From: Roseovarius autotrophicus
GTDB taxonomy: Bacteria; Pseudomonadota; Alphaproteobacteria; Rhodobacterales; Rhodobacteraceae
Direction of reading: 5' to 3'
NCBI RefSeq assembly: GCF_018069895.1
Contig: NZ_JAGQDH010000001.1
Location: 529,269-593,268, forward strand
DNA length: 64,000 nucleotides
The position numbers were made by a program, and so were the translations under genes. Each line of letters starts with the position of its first letter. Position 1 is the stretch's first letter. Shown piece after piece: positions 36,792-46,388 of this stretch. The notes beneath the pieces are model-generated. The model did no database searches. It was given only the letters and a program-made list of their open reading frames with translations, and had not been told where the DNA came from.

Positions 36792-37718
36792 TCAGGGCAG
36801 CGGGATGAACTCGGTGTCATCGCCCGGCGGCAAGGCAAAACGGCCATGGTCGCGCGCCGCCCAGTCGACCTTGGCCGCCTCGATCAGCTCGCGCGAGGAG
36901 GCCACGAAATTCCACGAGATATAGCGCGGCCCGTTAAGCGTCTCGCCGCCCAGAAGCAGAAGGCGCGCGCCCGCCTCGCCCGCGTGCAACGATAACCGGT
37001 CGCCGGGGCGAAATACCATCATGCGCCCCGCCTCGAACACTTGGCTCCCCACGCTGACCGCGCCCGAGAGCACATAGGCGCCGCGATCCTCGTGATCCTC
37101 GGGCAGCGGCACGCCCGCGCCGGGGGCAAGCGTCACATCGGCGTAGAACATATCGGTGAAGGTCGAGACCGGCGCGCGCGCGCCCCAGCCCCGCCCCATG
37201 ATCAGGCGTAGCCGCGTGCCGCCATCCTCGAGCACGGGCAGCACCTCCCTGGCGTGATGCTCGAAACTCGCGGCGCGCTCTTCTTCTGTCTCGGGCAGCG
37301 CCACCCATGTCTGGATGCCGAACAGGCGGCTCTCGCCCCGGCGCGTGGCCTCGGAGGTGCGCTCGGAATGGGTGACGCCACGCCCCGCGACCATCCAGTT
37401 GACCGCGCCGGGATAGATCATCTGATCGGTGCCAAGGCTGTCGCGGTGCTGGAACTCGCCCTCGAAAAGATAGGTCACGGTGCCCAAACCGATATGCGGA
37501 TGCGGCCGCACGTCGATCCCCTGCCCGGTCAGAAACTCCGCCGGGCCCATCTGGTCGAAGAAGATGAACGGCCCGACCATCTGCCGCCGGGGCGCGGGCA
37601 GCGCGCGGCGCACCTCGAACCCGCCCAGATCGCGGGCGCGCGGCACGATCACCGTCTCGATCGCGTCCATGTCTGCCCCCTCGGGGCAATCGGGCTCCAT
37701 GCAGGGATTCCAACTCAT
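36792..37718 (-). CDS. Pirin family protein
   Basis: 308-residue bicupin of the pirin family; some bacterial pirins have quercetin dioxygenase activity or bind metabolic enzymes. The N-terminal cupin has the metal-binding RPHPHIGLGTVTYLFEG stretch and QHRDSLG. GRGVTHSERT is also characteristic. The start MSWNPCMEPDCPEG matches the common Rhodobacteraceae N-terminus. The function in this organism is unknown. Confidence 0.9.
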   Translation of the reverse strand: MSWNPCMEPDCPEGADMDAIETVIVPRARDLGGFEVRRALPAPRRQMVGPFIFFDQMGPAEFLTGQGIDVRPHPHIGLGTVTYLFEGEFQHRDSLGTDQMIYPGAVNWMVAGRGVTHSERTSEATRRGESRLFGIQTWVALPETEEERAASFEHHAREVLPVLEDGGTRLRLIMGRGWGARAPVSTFTDMFYADVTLAPGAGVPLPEDHEDRGAYVLSGAVSVGSQVFEAGRMMVFRPGDRLSLHAGEAGARLLLLGGETLNGPRYISWNFVASSRELIEAAKVDWAARDHGRFALPPGDDTEFIPLP

Positions 37719-37762
37719 CGCATCTCTCCTTTCGCTGACGGAGCCAGTCTAGCACGGATCGC

Positions 37763-38356
37763 TCAGCCCGCGAGCAGTCCCGCCGCGATGGACCACATCA
37801 CCACCCCCACGCCCGCATCCAGCACCCGCCAGTTCTCGGGACGGCGGAAGAGCGGGGCCAGAAGCCGCGCGCCATAACCAAGCGCGAAGAAGAAGGTGAA
37901 ACTCGCCGTCACCGCCCCCGCGCCAAAGGCCAGCCGGTCCTCATATTGCGCCGAGATCGAGCCAAGCAGAACCACCGTATCGAGATAGACATGCGGGTTG
38001 AGCCAGGTAAGCGCGAGGCAGGTGAACACCGCGCGGGTGCGGCTCCCTGCCGCCTCGCCCGCCTCCAGCACCGCCCCGCCCCGCCATGCGGCACGGAAAT
38101 TGCGCGCGCCATAGACAAGCAGGAACGCCGCGCCGCCATAACGCATGATCCGCTCCAGCCCCGGCACTGCCTCTGCCAGCGCACCGAACCCCGCCACACC
38201 CGCCGCAATCAGCACCGCATCCGACAGCGCGCAGACCAGCACCACCGCCAGCACATGCGCGCGCCGCAACCCCTGCCGCAGCACAAAGGCATTCTGCGCC
38301 CCGATCGCCAGGATGAGCGAGAACCCGAGCGCAAACCCCGCCAATGCCGCCTGCAT
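37763..38356 (-). CDS. LysE/ArgO family amino acid exporter
   Basis: 197-residue inner-membrane exporter with about six helices. ATG 38356 begins MQAALAGFALGFSLILAIGAQNAFVLRQG, which contains the GAQNAFVLRQG signature of LysE/ArgO basic amino acid exporters (only the motif is cited). TWLNPHVYLDTVVLLG is the second hallmark. It diverges from an ArgP/LysG-like regulator 91 bases away, the classic exporter-regulator pair, so export of arginine or lysine under amino-acid control is likely. Confidence 0.9.
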   Translation of the reverse strand: MQAALAGFALGFSLILAIGAQNAFVLRQGLRRAHVLAVVLVCALSDAVLIAAGVAGFGALAEAVPGLERIMRYGGAAFLLVYGARNFRAAWRGGAVLEAGEAAGSRTRAVFTCLALTWLNPHVYLDTVVLLGSISAQYEDRLAFGAGAVTASFTFFFALGYGARLLAPLFRRPENWRVLDAGVGVVMWSIAAGLLAG

Positions 38357-38405
38357 CTGCCTGTCACCCCTGATTGCACGGCGCTTGCCTAGCGGGGCGC
38401 GCGGC

Positions 38406-38436
38406 ATTACTCAAACTCAATTGCCTAATGCAGCAT
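38406..38436. promoter_or_regulatory. Candidate ArgP/LysG-type binding region between exporter and regulator
   Basis: The 91-base divergent spacer holds ATTA-N16-TAAT (38,406-38,429) and the small palindrome ATGC-A-GCAT (38,428-38,436). LysR proteins bind T-N11-A dyads in such spacers. Sequence evidence only. Confidence 0.35.
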
Positions 38437-38447
38437 CAGGTTTTTTA

Positions 38448-39335
38448 ATGATCCTTCCTGCCGACCAGCTCGCCACGCTCCGCGCCATCCTGCAATCGGG
38501 CAGCTTCGAGGGCGCGGCGCGGATGCTGGGGGTCACGCAATCGGCGGTCTCGCAGCGGCTCAAGGCGCTGGAGACCCGCATCGGCGCCCAGCTTGTGCGG
38601 CGCGCCACACCCTGCACGGCGACCGGGGCGGGCGAGCGACTGGCCGCCCATGCCGATCAGATCGCCCTTCTGGAGGCGCATCTGGCGCGTGACCTCTGCG
38701 CGCTCGCGCCCCCGCCGCAGACCCGATTGCGGCTTGCGGTCAATGCCGACAGCCTTGCCACCTGGCTGCCCGAGGCGCTGACGGGACTTGAGGGGCATCT
38801 TTTCGATCTGGTGATCGACGATCAGGATACGGCGCATGATCGGCTGATGCGCGGCGAGGTTCTGGGCGCGATCACCTCGCGCGGCGCCCCCCTGCCCGGC
38901 TGCGATGTGACGCCGCTCGGTCGGCTGCGTTATGTCGCCGTGGCCAGCCCCGCCTTCATCGCCCGGCACTTTGCGGAGGGTGTCACGGCCGCGACGCTCG
39001 CCCGCGCCCCGATGCTGCAATACGACGCCCGCGACCAGTTGCAACACCGCTGGATCACGCAGGCCACCGGGGCCACGCTCAGCCCGCCCTGCCATCGCTT
39101 GCCCTCGGCGCATGGCTTTGCCGAAGCGTCACGGCGCGGCCTTGGCTGGGGCATGAACCCCGAACCGCTTGTCGCGCGCGACCTGCGGCGCGGGCGTCTG
39201 GCCGCGCTCGCGCCCGATCACCCGCTCGATACGGCGCTCTACTGGCAATCAAGCCGCCTTCTGGGTGCGGCCCTCATCCCGCTCACCCGCGCGTTGCGCC
39301 GTGCGGCAAAGGCGGGGCTTTTGCCGCCGGAGTGA
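38448..39335 (+). CDS. LysR-family regulator, ArgP/LysG type
   Basis: 295-residue LysR regulator resembling ArgP (IciA) and LysG, which activate the basic amino acid exporter in response to Arg or Lys. The HTH is at residues 1-58 (ATLRAILQSGSFEGAARMLG then VTQSAVSQRLKALE). The effector domain has the subfamily feature MLQYDARDQLQHRW. ATG 38448 follows CAGG and a T-run. The open frame extends far upstream but overlaps the exporter on the other strand, so it is not used. It converges on rseP with a ten-base gap. Confidence 0.9.
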   Translation: MILPADQLATLRAILQSGSFEGAARMLGVTQSAVSQRLKALETRIGAQLVRRATPCTATGAGERLAAHADQIALLEAHLARDLCALAPPPQTRLRLAVNADSLATWLPEALTGLEGHLFDLVIDDQDTAHDRLMRGEVLGAITSRGAPLPGCDVTPLGRLRYVAVASPAFIARHFAEGVTAATLARAPMLQYDARDQLQHRWITQATGATLSPPCHRLPSAHGFAEASRRGLGWGMNPEPLVARDLRRGRLAALAPDHPLDTALYWQSSRLLGAALIPLTRALRRAAKAGLLPPE

Positions 39336-39345
39336 CGCGAACGGC

Positions 39346-40692
39346 TCAAGGGCAGAATATATCGTTGAAGACCGCGAAGAGCATGAGCGACAGGATAAGC
39401 GTCAACCCCACCGCCATCATCACCCGCAGCGCGCGCTCGCTTGGCGGGCGGCCCGCCACCGCCTCGTAGGCGTAAAACACAAGATGCCCGCCATCGAGCA
39501 CCGGCACCGGAAAGAGGTTGAGCAGACCCACCGCCGTCGACAGCACCGCGATGAACCAGATGAAGCTTTGTGCGCCCTGGCTGGCCATCGCACCCGAAAC
39601 CTGCGCGATGCCGATGGGGCCGGACATGTTGCAACTGCTGATCGCGCCGGTGACCATGTGATAAAGCCCCGAGAGAGAGCCCTGGATGATGCGCCCGGTC
39701 TGCGCAACCGCCTGGCCAAGCGCCTCGGCGGGCCCAAGCGCCTCGGTCGCGGGCTCGAACGCCATCGCCCCGGCGACGCCGATCCGCCACTCGGTGCGAA
39801 AACCGCCTTCGGCTTGCGGCTCGTCGGTGCGGCGCGGCACCAGCGTGAGCGCGAGCACCTCGCCCTCACGCCAGACACTCAGCGCCAGCGGCGCGCCGTC
39901 CGAGCCTTCGACGATCTCGCGAAGTTCCCGAAAGGCGTAAACCGGTCTGTTGTCCACCGCGATGATCACGTCACCCGCCTGAAGGCCGGCAGAAAACGCC
40001 GCCGATTGCGGCGACAGGCCGCCAACCAGCGGCGGCATGAGATGCGGGCCTTGCACATTGCGCGACCGTCCGTCGCGGATCACTTCATAGTCCAGCAGCG
40101 GTTCGGCAGGCAGCGCATCGAGGAAATCGTCATAGCGCTCCTCTACTTCGCGATCAGGCATGGGCAAGCCCGCGATGGTCACGATCTCGTCGCCGGGGCG
40201 CAGGGTCACGCCCGCCACGGGCAAAGGCTTCAATGCCCCCACGGTCAGCGGATCGGCAGTCTTGCCGCCGCTCATCATAACGGCCGTGAAAATCAGGATC
40301 GACAGCACAAAGTTGAACACCGGCCCGGCAGCCACCGTCGCCGTACGCGCCCAGAGCGGCGCACCATGCATGGTCTGGCGCAAACGCTCTTCGGGCATGG
40401 CGGCCATGGCGGTGCCGTCCTTGCCGCTGGCCGCATCCGCATCGCCGAGGAACCTGACATAACCACCAAACGGCAGCGCCGCCACCTGCCAGCGCGTGCC
40501 ATGCCGGTCGGTGCGGGCAAACAGAACCGGGCCAAAACCCAGCGAGAACACATCGGCCTTGATCCCCGACCACCGCCCGACAATGTAATGGCCGTATTCA
40601 TGCACCGCCACAATCACCGAGAGTGCCACCACAAAGGCCAGAATCGTCATGAAAAGACTGCCGAATTGCGGCAGGAAGCTGATGATGTCCAC
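39346..40692 (-). CDS. rseP: RIP metalloprotease RseP (site-2 protease)
   Basis: 448-residue intramembrane zinc protease that cleaves anti-sigma factors and remnant signal peptides. The HEYGH active site is at residues 31-35 in the first helix, the PDZ region covers about residues 200-285, and PVLDGGH (about 397) supplies the third zinc ligand. It is the last gene of the pyrH-frr-uppS-cdsA-dxr-rseP run, three bases after dxr. In many relatives bamA follows; here the convergent ArgP gene follows instead. Confidence 0.94.
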   Translation of the reverse strand: MDIISFLPQFGSLFMTILAFVVALSVIVAVHEYGHYIVGRWSGIKADVFSLGFGPVLFARTDRHGTRWQVAALPFGGYVRFLGDADAASGKDGTAMAAMPEERLRQTMHGAPLWARTATVAAGPVFNFVLSILIFTAVMMSGGKTADPLTVGALKPLPVAGVTLRPGDEIVTIAGLPMPDREVEERYDDFLDALPAEPLLDYEVIRDGRSRNVQGPHLMPPLVGGLSPQSAAFSAGLQAGDVIIAVDNRPVYAFRELREIVEGSDGAPLALSVWREGEVLALTLVPRRTDEPQAEGGFRTEWRIGVAGAMAFEPATEALGPAEALGQAVAQTGRIIQGSLSGLYHMVTGAISSCNMSGPIGIAQVSGAMASQGAQSFIWFIAVLSTAVGLLNLFPVPVLDGGHLVFYAYEAVAGRPPSERALRVMMAVGLTLILSLMLFAVFNDIFCP

Positions 40693-40695
40693 GCT

Positions 40696-41871
40696 CTATC
40701 CCTGTTCGTTTCGCTTTGCCACCTGATCGATGCACTGCCTAGCGAGATGGTCCATCTGGGCTACGCGATCAAGGGTCAGTGTGCCGCCGCGCGCCTCTGG
40801 CAGCGCCAGAAGGCTCTCCAGCACCACCTCGACCAGCGGGGCCATCCCCGTGAAACCGATGCGCCCGGCGATGAAATGATCAAGCGCGCGCTCCTTTGCT
40901 GCGTTGAAGATCGCGCCCGCCAGCCCACCCTCCTGCATGACCGTGCGCGCCAGCCGCAGCGCCGGATAGCGCGTCTCGCAGGGCGCGCGGAACTCAAGCG
41001 TGCCGATGGCCGCAAGATCAAGCGCCTCGACGGGCAGCGCGCGGCGCTCTGGCCAGTGAAGCGCATAGCCGATGGCGTGGCGCATGTCGGGTGGCCCGAC
41101 ATGGGCGATAAGGCCCCCGTCCGCGAACCCCACCAGCGCATGAACCAGCGATTGCGGGTGAATCAGCACCTCGATCCTCTCGGGCGCGAAGCCGAAGAAT
41201 TCCCGCGCCTCGATCATCTCCAGCGCCTTGTTGAACATAGAGGCGGAATCGATGGTGATGCGCTGGCCCATGTCCCAGTTGGGATGGCTCGATGCCTCGG
41301 CCACGGTGGCGCCGGCCAGCCGATCCAGCGGCCAGTCGCGGAAGGCCCCGCCCGAGGCGGTGATGATGACGCGGGTCGCGCTTGCCGCATCCGCCCCCGC
41401 CAGCGCCTGAAAGATCGCCGAATGTTCGCTGTCCACCGGCAACAGGCGCGCACCGTGCCGCCGTGCCGTCTCCATCACCAGCGGCCCGGCGGTCACGAGC
41501 GATTCCTTGTTGGCAAGCGCCAGCGTCGCGCCCGCCTCAAGGGCGCGCAGCCCAGGCGCAAGCCCCGCCGCGCCGACAATGGCCGACATGACCCAATCGG
41601 CGGGCCGCGCCGCCGCCTCTATGAGCGCGGCGCGCCCGGCAGCGGCCTCGACGCCCGAGCCATCGAGAGCGGCGCGCAACTCGGGCAAGAGCGTCTCATC
41701 GGCGGTGACGGCAATCTCGGCCCTCAGGGCGCGCGCATCCGCCGCCAGTCGCGCGATGTTCTGTCCGCCGGTCAGCGCCACCACCCGGTAATCGCCCGGC
41801 GCACGCGAGACCAGGTCGATCGTGCTCTGCCCGATCGAGCCGGTCGCGCCAAGAATGGAAACCCGCCTCAT
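40696..41871 (-). CDS. dxr: 1-deoxy-D-xylulose 5-phosphate reductoisomerase
   Basis: Second enzyme of the MEP isoprenoid pathway, using NADPH. The 391-residue product has the nucleotide site SILGATGSIGQST at residues 5-17, the metal and substrate site VDSEHSAIFQ and ITIDSASMFNKALE. It overlaps cdsA by four bases and lies next to rseP. Its product feeds the UppS step encoded two genes upstream. Typical length. Confidence 0.96.
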   Translation of the reverse strand: MRRVSILGATGSIGQSTIDLVSRAPGDYRVVALTGGQNIARLAADARALRAEIAVTADETLLPELRAALDGSGVEAAAGRAALIEAAARPADWVMSAIVGAAGLAPGLRALEAGATLALANKESLVTAGPLVMETARRHGARLLPVDSEHSAIFQALAGADAASATRVIITASGGAFRDWPLDRLAGATVAEASSHPNWDMGQRITIDSASMFNKALEMIEAREFFGFAPERIEVLIHPQSLVHALVGFADGGLIAHVGPPDMRHAIGYALHWPERRALPVEALDLAAIGTLEFRAPCETRYPALRLARTVMQEGGLAGAIFNAAKERALDHFIAGRIGFTGMAPLVEVVLESLLALPEARGGTLTLDRVAQMDHLARQCIDQVAKRNEQG

Positions 41872-42647
41872 GCCACCCCCGGCAAAAGACCCGTCGCGCG
41901 CAAAAGCCCCGCCATCAGCGCCGCGCCCAGCATCGCGTCGAACCGGTCAAGCACGCCGCCATGGCCGGGAATGAGGTTGGAGCTGTCCTTGACCCCCTGC
42001 ATCCGCTTGACAGCACTTTCGGCGATATCACCCATCTGCCCGGCAAAGCCCACCAACACCGAGAGCGGCACAAGCACCAGCCCCGCCCCGGTCGGCCCGG
42101 CGAAGAACGCGCCGACGACCCCTGCACCGATCCAGCCCGCCACAGTGCCTGACCATGTTTTTTTCGGGCTGATGCGCGGCCAGAATTTTGGGCCGCCAAG
42201 GGACTTGCCCGCGAAATAGCCCGCCACGTCGGAGACCACGACAATGGCCACGAGCCAGAGCACCCAGATCAGCCCCGCCTCGACGCGCAACCCCCCCATG
42301 ACCCAGGCCCCGATCAGTGCCCAGAGCGCCAGCGCCGCGAAGGGGCCGCGCGCTCGCTCGACGCTGCCGGCCGCCACCAGCACCGCCGCGACCATCAACG
42401 GTAACACGAACAGCCCCGGCAGCCACAACGCCAGCGCCACCGCCACCGCGCCAAGCACCCCGGAGCGCACCGCGTCTGATGCCCCGAACAGCCGGGCCGC
42501 CTCCCACATCAGCAGCCCCGCAAGGGTCACCACAAGCGCGGCAAATACAAGGCCCCCCGCCCAGATCGCACCAACACCTATGGCGGCCATCGCCACGCCC
42601 GAGGCCAGACGCGGTGCCAGATCGCCCCATTGCGCGCCCGCGCTCAT
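41868..42647 (-). CDS. cdsA: Phosphatidate cytidylyltransferase
   Basis: Makes CDP-diacylglycerol from CTP and phosphatidate at the inner membrane. The 259-residue product has about seven hydrophobic segments and ends with the full family signature: SAVKRMQGVKDSSN followed by LIPGHGGVLDRFD. It overlaps uppS and dxr by four bases each. Length is typical of the short alphaproteobacterial form. Confidence 0.94.
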   Translation of the reverse strand: MSAGAQWGDLAPRLASGVAMAAIGVGAIWAGGLVFAALVVTLAGLLMWEAARLFGASDAVRSGVLGAVAVALALWLPGLFVLPLMVAAVLVAAGSVERARGPFAALALWALIGAWVMGGLRVEAGLIWVLWLVAIVVVSDVAGYFAGKSLGGPKFWPRISPKKTWSGTVAGWIGAGVVGAFFAGPTGAGLVLVPLSVLVGFAGQMGDIAESAVKRMQGVKDSSNLIPGHGGVLDRFDAMLGAALMAGLLRATGLLPGVA

Positions 42648-43369
42648 GCAGTCACCGCGCCGAAACGCCGTTCACGCGTGCTGTACTGGGCCAGCACCGA
42701 GGCGAATACCTCGCGCGTGAAATCAGGCCAGAGCGTGTCGATGAATTCGTATTCCGAATAGGCCGACTGCCAGAGCAGGAAATTCGATATCCGCGCCTCG
42801 CCGCTTGTGCGGATCACAAGATCCGGGTCGGGCAGAACGCGGGTATCGAGGTAGCGCGGCAGCGTCTGTTCATCGACCGTCTCGGGATCGAGCCGCCCCT
42901 CGGCCACATCGCGCGCGAGGCGCCTTGTGGCGCGCGCCACCTCGTCGCGCCCACCGTAATTGATCGCGATGGTGAGGTTCAGGCGCGCGCAATGGGTGGT
43001 CATCGCTTCGGCCTCTTCCATTAATTCGCGCAGGCGCGGCTCCAGCCGGTAGCGGTCGCCGATGAAGCGCACGCGCACGTCCTCGCGCACGAAATCCTGC
43101 ATTTCCTTCATGATATAGCGGCGAAACAGGCTCATCAGCCCCGCCACCTCGGTCTGGGTGCGCTTCCAGTTCTCGGTGGAGAAGGCAAAGATCGTCAGAT
43201 ACGAAACCCCCAGATCAGGGCAGGCCTCTACAATCTCGCGCACGCGCCGCGCGCCCGCATGATGACCGAAAAGTCGCGGCCTACCCCGGCTTTGCGCCCA
43301 GCGCCCGTTGCCGTCCATGATGATCGCCACATGGCGCGGCCCGGCCTCGTCGGCCCCTGTCCTCGCCAT
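42644..43369 (-). CDS. uppS: Isoprenyl transferase (undecaprenyl diphosphate synthase)
   Basis: Condenses isopentenyl units into the C55 carrier lipid for the cell envelope. I chose ATG 43369 because GGAGGGG lies seven bases before it; another ATG at 43387 overlaps the frr stop (TGATG) and would add six residues. The 241-residue product has HVAIIMDGNGRWA with the catalytic Asp at residue 19, FAFSTENWKR and the C-terminal RTSGEARISNFLLWQSAY-type segment. Part of the envelope block. Confidence 0.95.
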   Translation of the reverse strand: MARTGADEAGPRHVAIIMDGNGRWAQSRGRPRLFGHHAGARRVREIVEACPDLGVSYLTIFAFSTENWKRTQTEVAGLMSLFRRYIMKEMQDFVREDVRVRFIGDRYRLEPRLRELMEEAEAMTTHCARLNLTIAINYGGRDEVARATRRLARDVAEGRLDPETVDEQTLPRYLDTRVLPDPDLVIRTSGEARISNFLLWQSAYSEYEFIDTLWPDFTREVFASVLAQYSTRERRFGAVTA

Positions 43370-43386
43370 TGGCGACCCCTCCGGCA

Positions 43387-43950
43387 TCAGACCTGCATGA
43401 TCTCGGCTTGCTTGTGATCAAGTGCCTCATCGACCAGTTTTATATAGCGGTCGGTGAGCGATTGCACCTCGCTTTCCCACAGCTTCTGGTCGTCCTCGGA
43501 CATGCCCTCGGCCTTGGCCTTCTTGATCTGGTCCATGCCGTCGCGGCGCACGTTGCGCACGGCGACGCGGGCATGTTCGGCATATTGCGACGCGACCTTG
43601 GTCAGCTCTTTGCGGCGCTCCTCGTTCAGTTCGGGGATGGGCAGCATGATGATCGTGCCGTTGAGCTGCGGGTTGATGCCCAGCCCGCTCTCGCGGATGG
43701 CCTTCTCGACCTTGCCGACAAGGCCCTTGTCCCAGACATTGATGGTGACCATGCGTGGCTCGGGCACGTTTACGGTGCCCACCTGGTTGATCGGCGTCAT
43801 CTGGCCATAGGCTTCGACCTGCACCGGCTCGAGCATCGAGGCCGAACCCCGGCCCGTGCGCAGCGAGGCAAACTCGGTCTTGAGCGCGTTCATGGCGCCG
43901 GTCATCCGGCGCTCGAGGTCGTCCATGTCGATATCGAAATCGTCTGCCAT
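43387..43950 (-). CDS. frr: Ribosome recycling factor
   Basis: Splits post-termination ribosomes with EF-G. ATG 43950 follows AGGAACGACA and gives 187 residues, the usual length. The sequence shows the three-helix bundle pattern, with [20 protein letters not shown] and the C-terminal [21 protein letters not shown]. The longer open frame upstream overlaps pyrH. It lies 49 bases after pyrH and ends at the possible uppS start. Confidence 0.96.
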   Translation of the reverse strand: MADDFDIDMDDLERRMTGAMNALKTEFASLRTGRGSASMLEPVQVEAYGQMTPINQVGTVNVPEPRMVTINVWDKGLVGKVEKAIRESGLGINPQLNGTIIMLPIPELNEERRKELTKVASQYAEHARVAVRNVRRDGMDQIKKAKAEGMSEDDQKLWESEVQSLTDRYIKLVDEALDHKQAEIMQV

Positions 43951-43999
43951 TGTCGTTCCTGTGTCCTTCTTGAGCGAGGATTGCCGCTTCTGTTTAACC

Positions 44000-44731
44000 T
44001 CAGGCATGCACCGTTGTATAGGTGCCCTCGCCAGCGAGGATTCCGCGGAAGCCGCCAGGCTCATCGAGAGAGAATACGATGATCGGCAGATTGTTGTCGC
44101 GCGCCAGTGCGATGGCCGAAGCATCCATCACGCCCAGATGCTGCGCCAGAACCTCGTCATAGCTGATCCGGTCATAGTGTTTTGCATCGGGATGTTTCAC
44201 CGGATCCTTGTCATAGACCCCGTCCACCTTGGTGCCTTTGAAAATCACCTCGCAGGCCATTTCATTGGCGCGCAGCGTCGCGGCCGTGTCCGTGGTGAAA
44301 TAGGGATTGCCGGTGCCGGCAGCGAAGATGCAGACGCGCTTCTTCTCGAGATGGCGCACAGCGCGGCGGCGGATATAGGGTTCGGCCACCTCGTCCATGC
44401 GGATGGCGGTGATCACCCGGCAGAAGACGCCGATCCGTTCCAGCGCAGATTGCATGGCAAGCGCGTTCATCACCGTGGCGAGCATGCCCATGTAATCGGC
44501 GGTGGTGCGCTCCATGCCCTGCGCGCTGCCCTGAAGCCCGCGAAAGATATTGCCACCGCCGATCACCATGCAGATCTCGACGCCCATGTCGTGAACGGAT
44601 TTGACCTCTTGCGCGATACGCTCGACCGTGGGCGGGTGAAGGCCGTAGCCCAGATCCCCCATGAGCGCCTCGCCGGAAATCTTGAGCATGACACGGCTGA
44701 ACCTGGCCTTGGGGGTGTCGGTTTGGGTCAT
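44000..44731 (-). CDS. pyrH: Uridylate kinase
   Basis: Phosphorylates UMP to UDP; bacterial hexameric amino-acid-kinase fold. ATG 44731 gives 243 residues beginning [25 protein letters not shown] in outline. Motifs include [34 protein letters not shown] and [12 protein letters not shown]. It is the first gene of the leftward block in this window and diverges from miaA. rpsB and tsf, its usual upstream partners, are absent. Confidence 0.96.
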   Translation of the reverse strand: MTQTDTPKARFSRVMLKISGEALMGDLGYGLHPPTVERIAQEVKSVHDMGVEICMVIGGGNIFRGLQGSAQGMERTTADYMGMLATVMNALAMQSALERIGVFCRVITAIRMDEVAEPYIRRRAVRHLEKKRVCIFAAGTGNPYFTTDTAATLRANEMACEVIFKGTKVDGVYDKDPVKHPDAKHYDRISYDEVLAQHLGVMDASAIALARDNNLPIIVFSLDEPGGFRGILAGEGTYTTVHA

Positions 44732-44848
44732 GCGCTCTGTCTCCGCCGATGTTTTGTTGATTGCGCGCAAAATGTCGCAAATACCCGGCAGGTGCAATCG
44801 CAGAAAGCCCCTCTCGCCTTGCGCCGCGATTCAGGTTAGGTCGCGCGC

Positions 44849-45724
44849 ATGGCCCTGACGGCAGAGACAGACCCCGCCCGCCCGGTGCTTATAGCGGGCC
44901 CCACTGCCAGCGGCAAATCGGCGCTGGCCATGGCGATCGTGCGCGCGCAGGGCGGCGTGATCGTCAATGCCGATGCGTTGCAGGTCTACGCCAACTGGCG
45001 GGTTCTCTCGGCGCGGCCTTCGGCGCAGGAGGAGGCGGCGCTGCCGCACCGGCTCTACGGTCATGTCGCGCCCGATCAGGAGTATTCCGTCGGCCATTGG
45101 CTGCGCGAGGTGCGCGCGTTGATCGAGACAGGTGCGCGGCTGGTGATCGTGGGCGGGACAGGGCTCTATTTTTCCGCACTGACCGAGGGGCTGGCCGAGA
45201 TCCCCGAGACGCCCGCCGCGATCCGCGCCGAGGCCGAGCGGCTGCTTGACGCGGGGTGCCTTGCCGCGCTTGTGGATGCGCTCGACCCGCTGACACGCGC
45301 CCGCATCGACACGGCCAATCCCCGCCGCGTGCAGCGGGCGTGGGAGGTGCAGGCCGCCACCGGGCGCGGACTTGCCGCATGGCAGGACGCCACGTCGCCG
45401 CCGCTTCTGCCGCTCTCGGCGGCGACGGCGCTTCTGGTGGAGGCCCCGAAGGCCTGGCTTGATCCACGCATCGAGCGGCGCTTCGATGCGATGCTGGCAG
45501 AGGGCGCGCTCGACGAGGCGCGCGCCAATCTCGCCACATGGGACGCCACGCGCCCCGCCGCACAGGCCATCGGCGCACCGGAACTGATAGCGCATCTGCG
45601 CGGAGAGATAACGCTGAAAGAGGCCCGCGCCACCGCCATCAAGGCAACGCGGCAATATGCCAAGCGTCAGCGCACATGGTTCCGCGCCCGGATGACGGGC
45701 TGGCGCCGGATCGCGGCGGTATGA
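44849..45724 (+). CDS. miaA: tRNA dimethylallyltransferase
   Basis: Adds the isopentenyl group to A37 of tRNAs that read UNN codons. The 291-residue product has the P-loop GPTASGKS at residues 17-24. The family motif usually written NADSMQVY reads NADALQVY here. [11 protein letters not shown] and [11 protein letters not shown] are also present, with [10 protein letters not shown] at the C-terminus. It diverges from pyrH (117 bases between starts) and ends one base before the convergent sugar transferase gene. Confidence 0.94.
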   Translation: MALTAETDPARPVLIAGPTASGKSALAMAIVRAQGGVIVNADALQVYANWRVLSARPSAQEEAALPHRLYGHVAPDQEYSVGHWLREVRALIETGARLVIVGGTGLYFSALTEGLAEIPETPAAIRAEAERLLDAGCLAALVDALDPLTRARIDTANPRRVQRAWEVQAATGRGLAAWQDATSPPLLPLSAATALLVEAPKAWLDPRIERRFDAMLAEGALDEARANLATWDATRPAAQAIGAPELIAHLRGEITLKEARATAIKATRQYAKRQRTWFRARMTGWRRIAAV

Positions 45725-45725
45725 C

Positions 45726-46388
45726 TCAGCAGCCCTTGCGCCAGAACACCGTCACCAGCGTGCGCCAGAACACATAGGCATCCAACTGCGGGTTGAGGTT
45801 GTCGATGTAATGCAGGTCCAGCTTGACCTTGAGGTGCGTTCCCTCGATCGAGTCGACATATCCCTGATCGGTTTGCGCCAGCCCGCTTATGCCCGGCCGA
45901 ACAGCGTGACGACGCCGATATCCGGGCACACAGCGCACATATTTCCGCGCGTGGTGAAAGAAATCCGGCCGCGGCCCGATCAGGCTCATGTCCCCGCAAA
46001 GCACATTCAGGATCTGCGGCAATTCGTCGATCCGGCTTTTGCGCAGGATGCGCCCGAGCGGGGTGATCCGGTCATGCTCGAGCGGATCGTTCGCCGAGCG
46101 CGTGACACGTCCGGCGGGGGCCATGGTGCGGAACTTTATGGCCTTGAAGGCCGTGCAATTCCGACCCATGCGCACCTGGATGAAAAACAGCGGGCCCCGG
46201 TTGAAGATCGGGTTGAGCACAAGAAGGACACCACAGGACATGCAAAAGACGGGCAGCAGCAAGAGGCTGAAGACGACATCGAACACCGGCTTGACCAGAC
46301 GGGCATATGCGCTCACCCAAGCCCTTGATGCGGCCTCTACGGGGCTCTCGTCAGACGAAAAAAGGCTTTGGTGTTTCACGAGGGCCAC
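45726..46388 (-). CDS. Exopolysaccharide sugar transferase (undecaprenyl-phosphate phosphosugar transferase)
   Basis: 220-residue enzyme of the bacterial sugar transferase family (ExoY/WcaJ-like), which loads the first sugar phosphate onto undecaprenyl phosphate. One N-terminal membrane segment (VVFSLLLLPVFCMSCGVLLVL) is followed by the catalytic part with AIKFRTMAPAG, SRIDELPQILNVLCGDMSLIGPRPD (in outline) and RPGISGLAQ. Unlike most members it stands alone, with no other polysaccharide genes nearby. Upstream is an AT-rich spacer that contrasts with the rest of the window. Confidence 0.88.
   Translation of the reverse strand: MALVKHQSLFSSDESPVEAASRAWVSAYARLVKPVFDVVFSLLLLPVFCMSCGVLLVLNPIFNRGPLFFIQVRMGRNCTAFKAIKFRTMAPAGRVTRSANDPLEHDRITPLGRILRKSRIDELPQILNVLCGDMSLIGPRPDFFHHARKYVRCVPGYRRRHAVRPGISGLAQTDQGYVDSIEGTHLKVKLDLHYIDNLNPQLDAYVFWRTLVTVFWRKGC

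Noticed and set aside
39169..42219. 1016-codon open frame on the + strand
   Set aside because: It overlaps argP, rseP, dxr and cdsA in another frame and has no recognisable domain.
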